Shown here: one piece after another, positions 1-7,628 of the stretch
Numbering within the stretch: the stretch's first letter is position 1
How the letters are laid out: each line of letters opens with the position of its first letter
Source: Colwellia sp.
GTDB taxonomy: Bacteria; Pseudomonadota; Gammaproteobacteria; Enterobacterales; Alteromonadaceae
Assembly (NCBI GenBank): GCA_013215655.1
Contig: JABSOX010000030.1
Location: 1-59,935, forward strand
Length of the DNA: 59,935 nt
Direction: 5' to 3'
Program-made: the position numbers and the translations under genes
Notes under the pieces: generated by a model
The model's input: the letters and a program-made list of their open reading frames with translations, nothing else
Database searches by the model: none
What the model was told of the DNA's origin: nothing

Positions 1-587
1 TTCTTTCATGGACTGAAAAAGATAAAGCTTTGTTAACTCGCTGGCGTTGGTTAAATCAATATCAAAAGCAGACTCAATTCCCTGATGTAAGTGAGCAGTC
101 ATTATTATCAAATATTGTTAAATGGTTTGCTCCTTATGTTGGTCATATTAGAACTAAGGCACAATTAAATAAGTGCGACTTTTCTACGATGCTGTTGTCA
201 CTATTAGATTATCAACAGCAGAAATTATTAGATAAGCTTGCGCCTACTTATTTTTTAGGGCCAACGGGGCGAAAATGTCCTATTCGCTATAGCCAAGATA
301 TAGCGCCGATAGTGTCATTACCAATGCAAGAATTGTATGGTGTAAACGTAACGCCGAGTATCGGCGATAGTAACAATAACGAAAGTATTGCACTTATTAT
401 TGAGATATTATCACCAGCGAAACGCCCAATTCAGGTGACTCAAGATTTAGTGGCTTTTTGGCAGGGGAGTTATAAGGCCGTGCAAAAGGACATGAAATCA
501 CAATATCCGAGACATTATTGGCCAGATGACCCTGCCAACGCACAAGCAACAAATAAAGTAAAAAGACACCTTAAAGACGTTAAGTAA
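1..587 (+). CDS. hrpB: ATP-dependent RNA helicase HrpB, C-terminal part (cut by window edge)
   Basis: The reading frame is open from the first bases of the window, so this is the 3' end of a gene that starts outside it. About 195 residues are visible. They contain the HrpB C-terminal signature: LSPAKRPIQVTQDLVAFW, then a GSYK stretch, then RHYWPDDP. HrpB is a DExH-box helicase of the DEAH/RHA group. Its cellular role is poorly defined in most bacteria. The motor domains lie upstream and cannot be checked here. The next gene is mrcB, 24 bases downstream. HrpB-MrcB adjacency is common in gammaproteobacteria and supports the call. A TTG at position 30 could be mistaken for the start, but the protein clearly continues upstream of it. 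Confidence 0.9.
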   Translation, partial: LSWTEKDKALLTRWRWLNQYQKQTQFPDVSEQSLLSNIVKWFAPYVGHIRTKAQLNKCDFSTMLLSLLDYQQQKLLDKLAPTYFLGPTGRKCPIRYSQDIAPIVSLPMQELYGVNVTPSIGDSNNNESIALIIEILSPAKRPIQVTQDLVAFWQGSYKAVQKDMKSQYPRHYWPDDPANAQATNKVKRHLKDVK

Positions 588-611
588 TTTTAAAGAGAAA
601 TATAGCCGTTT

Positions 612-2933
612 ATGTCAAAAAAGATTAAGTCAGAAAACGATGATCAACCCGTAAAAAAAACTCTAGTTAAGCGCATATTGCATTGGTTGTTAATGACCTG
701 TATTAAGCTTGGTTTTATTGGTGTTATTACTTTAGGGATTTATGCCATTTATCTTGATGGCAAAGTACGCCAAACCTTTGAAGGACAACGCTGGCAGGTA
801 CCAGTGCAAGTTTATGGCAAAGCGGAAGAGCTTAACTTAGGAAATAAACTAAGCATAACTCACTTGGTTTCTTCATTACGTTTTTCTGGCTATAAAAAGG
901 TGCGTAAAGTTCGCAATGCTGGGGAATATGCATTTTCAAAAAATAGACTGATTATTTTCCGTCGCATCTTTAGTTTTTCTGCTGCAATGGTTACCGCACA
1001 AAAAATAACAATTAACGTGAAAAATGGCAAAATTAACCAACTCTATTATGGCAATGCTCAAGTTAAGCAAGTTCACTTAGAGCCGGTGTTGATTGATCGA
1101 CTTGTCCCTGATAGCAAAGAAGACCGAGTATTGGTTGGTCTTGAGAATGTACCAGAAACATTACTTGATACTTTATTATTAGTTGAAGATAGAAACTTTT
1201 ATTTTCATTCGGGCATATCACCATTAGGAATTCTGCGCGCTTTGTATACTAATTTACGTGCAGGACGTACCGTGCAGGGTGGTAGTACCTTGACCCAACA
1301 GCTTGTTAAAAATATGTTTTTAACGCGACAAAAAACGCTGTGGCGAAAAGTAAACGAAGCCATCATGGCGTTAATTTTAGAATATCGATATAGCAAAGAT
1401 CAGTTGCTTGAGGCTTATATTAACGAAGTATATCTTGGGCAAAACTATGCTAATGGTATTTATGGCTTTGGTTTGGCAGCTGAATTTTATTTTGGTCGTA
1501 CGCTTGAACAATTAAACTATGAACAAATGGCGATGTTGGTAGGGCAAGTTAAAGGACCTAGCTATTATGATCCTTGGCGACACCCTGAAAATGCGTTAAC
1601 CAGACGTGATCTCGTTTTAAAGTTGATGTTTCAAAATGATTTTTTATCTAAGGCACAATACCAGCAAGCAATTGAGTCTCCATTATCAATTCGACACGCA
1701 CGTCGTTTGGTTAAACAAAAGTATCCTGCATATTTACAGTTGGTGAAACGAGAGTTAACAGAGCTTTTGTCTGAATATGATCAACAGTCAGGTATTCGTG
1801 TTTTTACTGGGTTTTCTCATTATAGCCAATTGTTGTTAGAGCAAACAGTCAGCGAGCAATTACCTAAACTTGAGAACGGCAATAGCAAAAATCAGTTACA
1901 GGTCGCCATGATTGTTACCGAAATTACTTCAGGTGAAATAAAAGCAATTGTGGGTGATAAAGAAAGTGGTTATGCGGGCTTTAATCGTGCCTTAAATGCA
2001 AAGCGGCCGATAGGTTCTTTAATTAAACCCGCCATTTATTTAGCAGCATTAGAGCGTCACGAGCAGTTTAATTTAGCGACAATTTTAGAAGATAAAAAAT
2101 TAACCATATCCACGGGTGCTGGTGAGCAATGGCAGCCTAAAAATTATGATGGCAAGTACCGAGGGCAAGTTAATTTTATTGATGGTTTGGTTAAGTCACT
2201 CAACATACCTACGGTTAATTTAGGTATGACCTTAGGATTAAATAATATTGCCGAGGTGATATTTGTTTTAGGTTATCAACAAGATTTAACGATGCGCCCC
2301 TCGATATTATTAGGCGCTTTAGATATGTCGCCTCTTGACGTTAATCAATTTTATTTACCTATCGCCAATAAAGGTTATGCCCAGCAGGGGCATGCCATTA
2401 ATCAAATTATTTCTGAGCAAGGTGATACTTTGTGGAGTATTGATAATGAGAATGTTCAGCTATTTTCTTCACAAGCATCCTACCTAATAGATTATGCATT
2501 AGCAGATGTTACACAAAGAGGCACTGCTAAGTCTTTATCATGGCGTTTAAAAGGGAAGCGGCTTGCAGGAAAAACAGGAACAACCAATGAACAACGTGAT
2601 AGTTGGTTTGTTGGTTATGACAATAAATATTTAGTGACAACTTGGCTAGGACGAGATGACAACAAGCCAACAAAGCTTACTGGCAGTAGTGGTGCGTTAG
2701 TATTGTTTTCTCAATATATGAAAAAACAAGGAGTGGAAAGTTTAACGTTAACGATACCGGAAAGTATTGCTGTGGTGTTATTTGAGTCAAAAACGGGTAA
2801 TGCCATTGATGGTGAGTGTGCTGGTAGTATTAAGCTTCCTGCGATAACAACGAGTTTGAAGCTTTTAAAAGAATGTGCACAGCCGATAGAGAAAAAGAGT
2901 TCATGGTTGGAAAGGTTATTTGGCAAAAATTAA
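612..2933 (+). CDS. mrcB: Penicillin-binding protein 1B, bifunctional peptidoglycan synthase
   Basis: 773 residues, the usual length for PBP1b. A short charged cytoplasmic tail precedes one membrane segment (about residues 22-48), so the enzyme domains lie in the periplasm. A UB2H-like region (about 60-145) follows; in E. coli it binds the lipoprotein LpoB. The glycosyltransferase-51 domain shows EDRNFYFHSG with the catalytic Glu near residue 192, then GGSTLTQQLVKN. The transpeptidase domain shows the active-site motif SLIK (Ser about 469), then SLN and KTGTT. All catalytic motifs are intact. The enzyme polymerises lipid II and cross-links peptide stems. The ATG at 612 gives the expected N-terminus. 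It lies 24 bases after hrpB and probably shares its transcript. Confidence 0.96.
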   Translation: MSKKIKSENDDQPVKKTLVKRILHWLLMTCIKLGFIGVITLGIYAIYLDGKVRQTFEGQRWQVPVQVYGKAEELNLGNKLSITHLVSSLRFSGYKKVRKVRNAGEYAFSKNRLIIFRRIFSFSAAMVTAQKITINVKNGKINQLYYGNAQVKQVHLEPVLIDRLVPDSKEDRVLVGLENVPETLLDTLLLVEDRNFYFHSGISPLGILRALYTNLRAGRTVQGGSTLTQQLVKNMFLTRQKTLWRKVNEAIMALILEYRYSKDQLLEAYINEVYLGQNYANGIYGFGLAAEFYFGRTLEQLNYEQMAMLVGQVKGPSYYDPWRHPENALTRRDLVLKLMFQNDFLSKAQYQQAIESPLSIRHARRLVKQKYPAYLQLVKRELTELLSEYDQQSGIRVFTGFSHYSQLLLEQTVSEQLPKLENGNSKNQLQVAMIVTEITSGEIKAIVGDKESGYAGFNRALNAKRPIGSLIKPAIYLAALERHEQFNLATILEDKKLTISTGAGEQWQPKNYDGKYRGQVNFIDGLVKSLNIPTVNLGMTLGLNNIAEVIFVLGYQQDLTMRPSILLGALDMSPLDVNQFYLPIANKGYAQQGHAINQIISEQGDTLWSIDNENVQLFSSQASYLIDYALADVTQRGTAKSLSWRLKGKRLAGKTGTTNEQRDSWFVGYDNKYLVTTWLGRDDNKPTKLTGSSGALVLFSQYMKKQGVESLTLTIPESIAVVLFESKTGNAIDGECAGSIKLPAITTSLKLLKECAQPIEKKSSWLERLFGKN

Positions 2934-3009
2934 GAAAAGGGAATGAAAATTACAAAAACAGTACACTTTTTAAACATATTTAATTAAATCTTCTATGTTA
3001 GATTAATTT

Positions 3010-3042
3010 AAGTCTAGGAAACTTTAAAAACCTTCTAGACTT
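3010..3042. other. Inverted repeat after mrcB
   Basis: Arms AAGTCTAGGA and TTCTAGACTT can form a 10 bp stem with one G-T wobble, in the 214-base gap between mrcB and the next gene. No T-run follows, so it is not a convincing intrinsic terminator. It may be an RNA-processing or 3'-end structure. Confidence 0.35.
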
Positions 3043-3096
3043 GAGTTAGAGGTATATGGATATTTAGTGCGATTTTTCGGCAACTCTTAATATTAT

Positions 3097-3131
3097 ATTC
3101 ACGCACATCAAATGGCGCGTGTATTGTGAAT
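3097..3131. promoter_or_regulatory. Hairpin in the leader of the 131-residue gene
   Basis: ATTCACGC (3097-3104) can pair with GCGT (3117-3120) and GTGAAT (3126-3131), leaving a bulge on the right arm. The structure ends just before the strong ribosome-binding site AGGAGG at about 3139-3144. This is a possible translational control element. No promoter was recognised with confidence. Confidence 0.3.
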
Positions 3132-3147
3132 CTATACAGGAGGTTGA

Positions 3148-3543
3148 ATGAAGCATCGTACTAGTTTTGGTTTTTATAATAGGCTTTCTGAAAATGTTTT
3201 TGAAGTCATTGCTGATGAAGGTGTAGAAATAACCTTAGAAATGATTGATGAATGTCATGAGTTTGTTGATAAATATATTCAAGGGGACTTTGCGCTGCTC
3301 GTTAATCGCATCAATAACTATTCTTATACTTATGAGGCTAAATTATCTATTGCTTCATATGAGGGCTTAAAGGCCATCGCTTTTGTATATTATAATAGTG
3401 AAAGCCTTCAAGTTATTGACGACTTACAAGGTAAGCGCTTGATGGATAAATGGAATACTAAAAGCTTCTCAGGTTTGGAGTTAGGTTGGCAACAAGCTTA
3501 TGAATGGCTACAACAAGAAATGGCTGCGTTAAAAGTTAATTAA
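3148..3543 (+). CDS. Small protein of unknown function (possible STAS/SpoIIAA-like fold)
   Basis: 131 residues, soluble and acidic, without signal peptide or membrane segment. An excellent Shine-Dalgarno (AGGAGG, 4 bases before ATG) and a strong terminator right after the stop show that it is a real, probably well-translated single gene. I do not recognise it as a named family. Its order is a short strand region, a 'VIADEGVEITLEMIDECHEFVDKYI'-type helix, then an 'AKLSIASYEGLKAIAFVYY' strand-helix-strand. That alternation recalls small STAS or SpoIIAA-like domains, but this is only an impression from secondary-structure pattern. It stands alone between mrcB and the convergent hemL, so the neighbours give no functional hint. 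Confidence 0.7.
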   Translation: MKHRTSFGFYNRLSENVFEVIADEGVEITLEMIDECHEFVDKYIQGDFALLVNRINNYSYTYEAKLSIASYEGLKAIAFVYYNSESLQVIDDLQGKRLMDKWNTKSFSGLELGWQQAYEWLQQEMAALKVN

Positions 3544-3578
3544 AGCGTTAAATACAAAAGTAATGATTTAAAAAAGAG

Positions 3579-3610
3579 GGTAGATGAGCAATTAACTTAT
3601 CTACCTTTTT
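3579..3610 (+). terminator. Intrinsic terminator of the 131-residue gene
   Basis: GGTAGATGAG (3579-3588) pairs with CTTATCTACC (3596-3605), with one G-T wobble and a 7-base loop, followed directly by five T residues. It lies 36 bases after the stop codon. Confidence 0.85.
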
Positions 3611-3611
3611 A

Positions 3612-3673
3612 TGTTCAGGATGAACGGTATGTCACGGTCACATGGATGTGAATGAGTGACGATGTTCAGGATG
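3612..3673. repeat. Companion palindromic repeat (unit T), first copy
   Basis: The block starts TTCAGGATGAACGGTATGTC and ends GATGTTCAGGATG. It contains a nested palindrome: outer arms GTCAC (3631-3635) and GTGAC (3656-3660), inner arms TCACAT (3638-3643) and ATGTGA (3646-3651) around GG. Related blocks occur near 15130, 53283 and 59713, each time directly before a GTAG hairpin repeat. A degraded relative also follows at about 3757-3818. The 277-base gap between the small gene and hemL holds only the terminator and these repeats. Confidence 0.8.
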
Positions 3674-3752
3674 TGTAGGTCGAGGTTTACCTCGACAAAG
3701 TATTTAACTTTTAAACCTTTGTCGAACCTCACTCCGTTCGTGTCGACCTACA
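3674..3752. repeat. 79 bp REP-pair (BIME-like) element
   Basis: The ends are a perfect inverted repeat, TGTAGGTCGA and TCGACCTACA. Each end reads GTAG followed by a hairpin, the layout of bacterial REP sequences. On the plus strand, GTAG (3675-3678) precedes GTCGAGG-TTTA-CCTCGAC (3679-3696), a perfect 7 bp stem. On the minus strand, GTAG (3751-3748) precedes a looser hairpin with GTCGA/TCGAC ends (3747-3721). An alternative pairing CGACAAAG with CTTTGTCG joins the halves. The same 79 bp layout recurs at 27138-27216. Mobilisation by a REP-associated transposase would be expected from known REP families; no such gene lies in the window. Confidence 0.85.
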
Positions 3753-3820
3753 AAATTACTAATACCGTCAAGATATTAGTGCATCCCTGCATATCAATGT
3801 GAATGAATGAAGATGTTCAG

Positions 3821-5125
3821 TTACAACTTCGCAAAACACCGATCTGCTGCTTCTAACGTTAACTCAATCTCTTTGTCAGTATGTGCAGTCGATAAAAAAC
3901 CAGTTTCAAAAGCTGATGGTGCTAAATATATACCTTCTTCGAGCATCAGATGAAAAAATCGTTTGAACCGTTCAGCATCACAGGCCGTAGCTTGTTCATA
4001 GGTGGTAATGTTTTCTTCATCAGTGAAAAAGAAGCCAAACATTGCACCGACATAATTAATACTCAATGAAATTCCATTTCTTTGCGCCGCAGCCTGTAAA
4101 CCCATGGCTAGTTTTTCTGTTGCCTTGCTAAGTTGTTGGTGTTTGTCAGCTTGGCCATCTTCATGGTGAGATAACTCATTTAAAGCAGCTAATCCTGCGG
4201 CCATAGCAATTGGATTACCTGATAATGTGCCCGCTTGATAAACAGGGCCAACAGGGGCAATAAAGTCCATGATTTCTTTTTTGCCGCCAAATGCACCAAC
4301 GGGCATACCGCCGCCAATCACTTTACCTAACGTAGTAAGGTCTGGGACAATATTGTAATAAGCTTGCGCACCGCCTAATGCCACTCTAAAACCTGTCATT
4401 ACTTCATCAAAAATTAATACACTTTGATGTTCGTCACAAACTTCACGTAATCCTTCAAGAAAACCTTCAACAGGTGGGATACAGTTCATATTACCAGCAA
4501 CGGGTTCAACAATAATACAAGCTATTTGATCTTTATATTCAGTAAATATTTGTTTAACTTCTTCAATATTATTGAAGCTAACCGTTAAGGTATGTTTGGC
4601 AAAATCGGCAGGAATTCCTGGTGAATTAGGCACACCCATAGTAAGAGCACCAGAGCCAGCTTTAACTAATAGTGAGTCAGCATGACCATGATAACAACCT
4701 TCAAATTTTAGTATTTTGTCACGTCCGGTATAACCTCGTGCGAGGCGAATAGCACTCATGGTTGCTTCAGTACCAGAACTCACCATGCGTAGCATTTCCA
4801 TGGAAGGAACAAGTTCACGTACTTTTTCGGCCATGGTTATTTCAAGTTCTGTTGGTGCACCGAAACTTAAACCATTTTTTGCTGTTGCTATTACTGCTTC
4901 AAGAATTTTTGGGTGATTATGGCCTAATATCATCGGTCCCCATGAACCAACATAGTCGATATAGGCTTTATCATCCGCGTCATAAATATAGGCTCCTTCG
5001 GCGCGTTTAATGAAGCAAGGAGTGCCACCAACGCCATTAAATGCTCTTACAGGTGAATTAACGCCACCGGGGATCACTTGTTGTGCACTTTCAAATAATT
5101 GTTCAGAGGTATGCATATTTGTCAT
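3821..5125 (-). CDS. hemL: Glutamate-1-semialdehyde 2,1-aminomutase
   Basis: 434 residues, close to the family's usual length of about 427-430. This PLP enzyme converts glutamate-1-semialdehyde to 5-aminolevulinate, the last step of the C5 route to tetrapyrroles. Visible motifs are NSPVRAF near the N-terminus, [33 protein letters not shown] with the PLP-ring Asp, and [19 protein letters not shown] with the PLP-binding Lys at about residue 268. It starts 11 bases after pyrB ends on the same strand, so the two are probably co-transcribed. In E. coli hemL also lies between the mrcB and erpA regions, as it does here. A second in-frame ATG three codons later is an alternative start. Confidence 0.96.
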   Translation of the reverse strand: MTNMHTSEQLFESAQQVIPGGVNSPVRAFNGVGGTPCFIKRAEGAYIYDADDKAYIDYVGSWGPMILGHNHPKILEAVIATAKNGLSFGAPTELEITMAEKVRELVPSMEMLRMVSSGTEATMSAIRLARGYTGRDKILKFEGCYHGHADSLLVKAGSGALTMGVPNSPGIPADFAKHTLTVSFNNIEEVKQIFTEYKDQIACIIVEPVAGNMNCIPPVEGFLEGLREVCDEHQSVLIFDEVMTGFRVALGGAQAYYNIVPDLTTLGKVIGGGMPVGAFGGKKEIMDFIAPVGPVYQAGTLSGNPIAMAAGLAALNELSHHEDGQADKHQQLSKATEKLAMGLQAAAQRNGISLSINYVGAMFGFFFTDEENITTYEQATACDAERFKRFFHLMLEEGIYLAPSAFETGFLSTAHTDKEIELTLEAADRCFAKL

Positions 5126-5136
5126 TTGTTATTGCT

Positions 5137-6147
5137 CTAATTTTTATTGGTATACCAAGTTACGGGTTTTTCATATTGGTTTAGTTGATTTTCAACACCT
5201 AAAGTAAGGGCAAATAATGCCATTCTTACCAATACACCATTTTGCGCTTGTCTAAATATAGCCAAGTTATCTAAATCATTTAAATCTGTATCTAATTCGT
5301 TTGCTTCCGGGCGAGAGTCTCGTGGTAAAGGATGCATGATCACCGTATTGTTTTGACAATATTGTTGATAAACCTCTTTATTTAAACTGAAATGACCACG
5401 ATAAAGTTCAGCTTCATCTTTACTGGCAAAACGTTCTTGCTGAATACGCGTTTGATAAATGACATCGCAGGCGAGGTTACCTTCAATTTTATCGGTGATC
5501 ACGATCTCATGACCAGCATTAACAAGGGCTGATACAATGCTGTCTGGCATTTGCAGAGCTTTTGGAGCAATCATTGTTATTTTTATGTTGTTATATAAAC
5601 TTAATAACTTTGATAATGAATGCACGGTACGACCATGTTTTAAGTCGCCCATCAAGGTAATATTTAAATTATCTAAGCCTTTGTTAAAAGGTGTCATTTC
5701 AGACTGAATAGTAAATAAATCGAGCAATGCTTGTGTCGGGTGTTCGTTAGCGCCATCACCACCATTTATTACCGGAACGCTGCTACCTTGAGCAAACTCT
5801 GCAACAGAGTGCATTTTAGGATGACGCATGGCAATAACATCGGAATAACCACTGATCACTTTAGCTGTGTCAAATAATGACTCACCTTTACTTAATGATG
5901 AATTTTCTTGGCCAACCGTTTCACGAACAAAGCCCCCTAATAAATTAAATGCGGTGCCAAAACTTACGCGGGTACGGGTACTTGGTTCAAAAAATAAATT
6001 ATTTAATATTGCGCCATCTAATACAGTACAGCGTTTTTTACGCATTGCATAAGGCGCCATTTGAGAGGATATTTCTAAAATACGAGAAATGGCTTCTCGG
6101 TCAAACTGTGATACCGAAAGAATGTGGCTTCCTTCAAATTTCATCAT
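5137..6147 (-). CDS. pyrB: Aspartate carbamoyltransferase catalytic chain (long form)
   Basis: 336 residues, longer than the roughly 310 of E. coli PyrB. The enzyme makes N-carbamoyl-aspartate from carbamoyl phosphate and aspartate, the committed step of pyrimidine synthesis. The carbamoyl-phosphate loop FFEPSTRTR is at about residues 52-60, a second-loop SLSKGES with Lys at about 88, the HPTQALLD motif at about 136-143, and MHPLPR near the C-terminus. All catalytic motifs are present. No pyrI regulatory-chain gene is next to it; hemL follows instead. The long form without an adjacent pyrI appears to be common in Alteromonadales (from memory). ATG at 6145-6147 follows a purine-rich stretch. 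Confidence 0.93.
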   Translation of the reverse strand: MMKFEGSHILSVSQFDREAISRILEISSQMAPYAMRKKRCTVLDGAILNNLFFEPSTRTRVSFGTAFNLLGGFVRETVGQENSSLSKGESLFDTAKVISGYSDVIAMRHPKMHSVAEFAQGSSVPVINGGDGANEHPTQALLDLFTIQSEMTPFNKGLDNLNITLMGDLKHGRTVHSLSKLLSLYNNIKITMIAPKALQMPDSIVSALVNAGHEIVITDKIEGNLACDVIYQTRIQQERFASKDEAELYRGHFSLNKEVYQQYCQNNTVIMHPLPRDSRPEANELDTDLNDLDNLAIFRQAQNGVLVRMALFALTLGVENQLNQYEKPVTWYTNKN

Positions 6148-6310
6148 AGTTAATCACCTAATTAAGCAAGTGGTATTTTGGGCAGGAATATAGCATGAAT
6201 CAGAAAGTTAGAGAATAACTTCTCGACGTTAATATCGGTAAGTTGATACAAGCCATTTGTTATCGCAGTTGATTAGTCATATATTGTCTATAATTATTTA
6301 GTTATGTCAT

Positions 6311-6318
6311 GGGGGGGG
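6311..6318 (+). other. Run of eight G residues at the gene start
   Basis: Eight consecutive G lie between the ATG at 6304 and the TTG at 6322. If translation begins at the ATG the tract is inside the coding frame and slippage would break the gene. If it begins at TTG the tract acts as a crude ribosome-binding site and slippage is harmless. Confidence 0.8.
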
Positions 6319-6321
6319 CAT

Positions 6322-7179
6322 TTGAAAAAAATCTTCATTTTCATTATTTTGTTCTTTATCGCTAATACATGTATTGCTATGGATGTGGTGCGTTATGTCT
6401 ACTCTAAAAATTATCCCGACCCTAAGGAAAAGTATTTTCTGGATTTGTTAGAGTTAGTCTTACAAAACACCCAAAAAGAGTTTGGAGGTTATACAATACA
6501 GCCCATTGCAATGGAAATGGCACAAGAACGCACCTCTATAATGTTAGAACGTGAAGAATATGTTGATTTAATGTGGCGAATGACAACTGCAGATTTGGAA
6601 CAACGTTTACAGGCTATATATGTTCCTTTACTTAAAGGTTTAATGGGTTATCGAATTTTTATTATACGCCCAGAAAACCAAAAGTATTTTACTAAGGATA
6701 TGACGTTAGAAAATCTAAAATTAGTTCCATTAGGGCAGGGATACGATTGGCCTGACAGTGAAATTCTGAAAGCAAATAATTTCAAAGTAACTTTGGGTCA
6801 TAGTAATAATTTACTAAAAATGTTACAAAAAAAGCGCTTTGATTATTTTCCTCGCGCTCTGCACGAACCTTGGATAGAAATAGCGCATATTAAAAATTTA
6901 GTGGTCGAGAAAAATATTGCTTTAAAATACTTTGCTCCTATTTATTTTTTCGTAAATAAGAAAAATATACGTCTAACCAATAGACTTAGGAAAGGGCTAA
7001 CTAATCTAGTTAATTCTGGTGAATTTGAACAGTTTTTTCACCATCACAAACTTATTTCTGGCGTTATTGACAGAGCAAAATTACATGACCGAAAGGTATT
7101 TGATCTAACTAATCCATTAATTTCTGACTATACACAAAAACTACTTAATGATAAACGTCTTTGGATGACTGAGTTTTAA
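6322..7179 (+). CDS. Orphan periplasmic solute-binding-like protein (copy 1)
   Basis: 285 residues from a TTG at 6322, or 291 from an ATG at 6304. I prefer the TTG: it gives a clean signal peptide (MKKIFIFIILFFIANTCIA) with a G-run just upstream. The ATG version adds MSWGGH ahead of it. The mature protein looks like a type-2 periplasmic binding fold (SBP_bac_3-like). It shares the signatures WPDSEIL and DYFPR with the protein at 23443-24315, so the two are paralogues. No permease or ATPase is nearby, so it is either an orphan binding protein or a ligand-sensing partner of some receptor. The ligand is unknown. It ends tail-to-tail with hemJ, 17 bases apart. Confidence 0.8.
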   Translation: MKKIFIFIILFFIANTCIAMDVVRYVYSKNYPDPKEKYFLDLLELVLQNTQKEFGGYTIQPIAMEMAQERTSIMLEREEYVDLMWRMTTADLEQRLQAIYVPLLKGLMGYRIFIIRPENQKYFTKDMTLENLKLVPLGQGYDWPDSEILKANNFKVTLGHSNNLLKMLQKKRFDYFPRALHEPWIEIAHIKNLVVEKNIALKYFAPIYFFVNKKNIRLTNRLRKGLTNLVNSGEFEQFFHHHKLISGVIDRAKLHDRKVFDLTNPLISDYTQKLLNDKRLWMTEF

Positions 7180-7195
7180 GTTGATACTCCAACTT
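7178..7195. terminator. Possible bidirectional terminator between the binding protein and hemJ
   Basis: AAGTTG (7178-7183) and CAACTT (7190-7195) form a 6 bp stem with a 6-base loop. T-rich sequence follows on the plus strand and TTTT-complementary A-rich sequence lies on the other side. It sits exactly in the 17-base gap between two convergent genes. Confidence 0.45.
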
Positions 7196-7196
7196 T

Positions 7197-7628
7197 TTAA
7201 AAAGGTTTTACATAAACCAAAATGATAATACCCAGTAATAGAAAAACCGTAATTTCATTAAATAAACGGTAAAATTTACCACTATGAGTATTTTTATCTT
7301 GTTGAAAATCTTTAACCACTTTAAAACAATAACCGTGATAAGCCAGTAAAAATATGACTAGGGTGATTTTTAAGTGTAGCCATTTAGCGGCTACGAACCA
7401 TGAATAACCGTATTGATAAATAATCGCAATGCCTAAAATAACAGTGAAAAGTGCAAAAGGAGTGACAAAAAGTAATAAACGCCTTTCCATTCCTTTTAAA
7501 TGCTCTGCAACTTCTAAAGAATTTGTTTCTGCGTGATTAACAAATAATCGAGGTAAATAAAAAATACCAGCAAACCATGCCACCATAAAAAAAACGTGAA
7601 AGGCTTTTAGCCATAAAATTGTAGTCAT
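7197..7628 (-). CDS. hemJ: Protoporphyrinogen IX oxidase HemJ
   Basis: 143 residues with four predicted membrane helices, the size and shape of the HemJ (UPF0093) family. HemJ oxidises protoporphyrinogen IX to protoporphyrin IX, the penultimate step of heme synthesis, in the inner membrane. The start MTTILWLKAFHVFFMVAWFA carries the conserved His (about residue 11), and AAKWLHLKITL carries the conserved Lys (about 87); both are important in studied HemJ proteins. The start codon overlaps the clc stop (TAATG), so the two genes are translationally coupled. With hemL 2 kb away, this is a second tetrapyrrole gene in the same neighbourhood. Confidence 0.9.
   Translation of the reverse strand: MTTILWLKAFHVFFMVAWFAGIFYLPRLFVNHAETNSLEVAEHLKGMERRLLLFVTPFALFTVILGIAIIYQYGYSWFVAAKWLHLKITLVIFLLAYHGYCFKVVKDFQQDKNTHSGKFYRLFNEITVFLLLGIIILVYVKPF

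Noticed and set aside
5137-6147. Ornithine carbamoyltransferase instead of PyrB
   Set aside because: The motif context (STRTR, SLSKGES and MHPLPR) and neighbours fit aspartate carbamoyltransferase.
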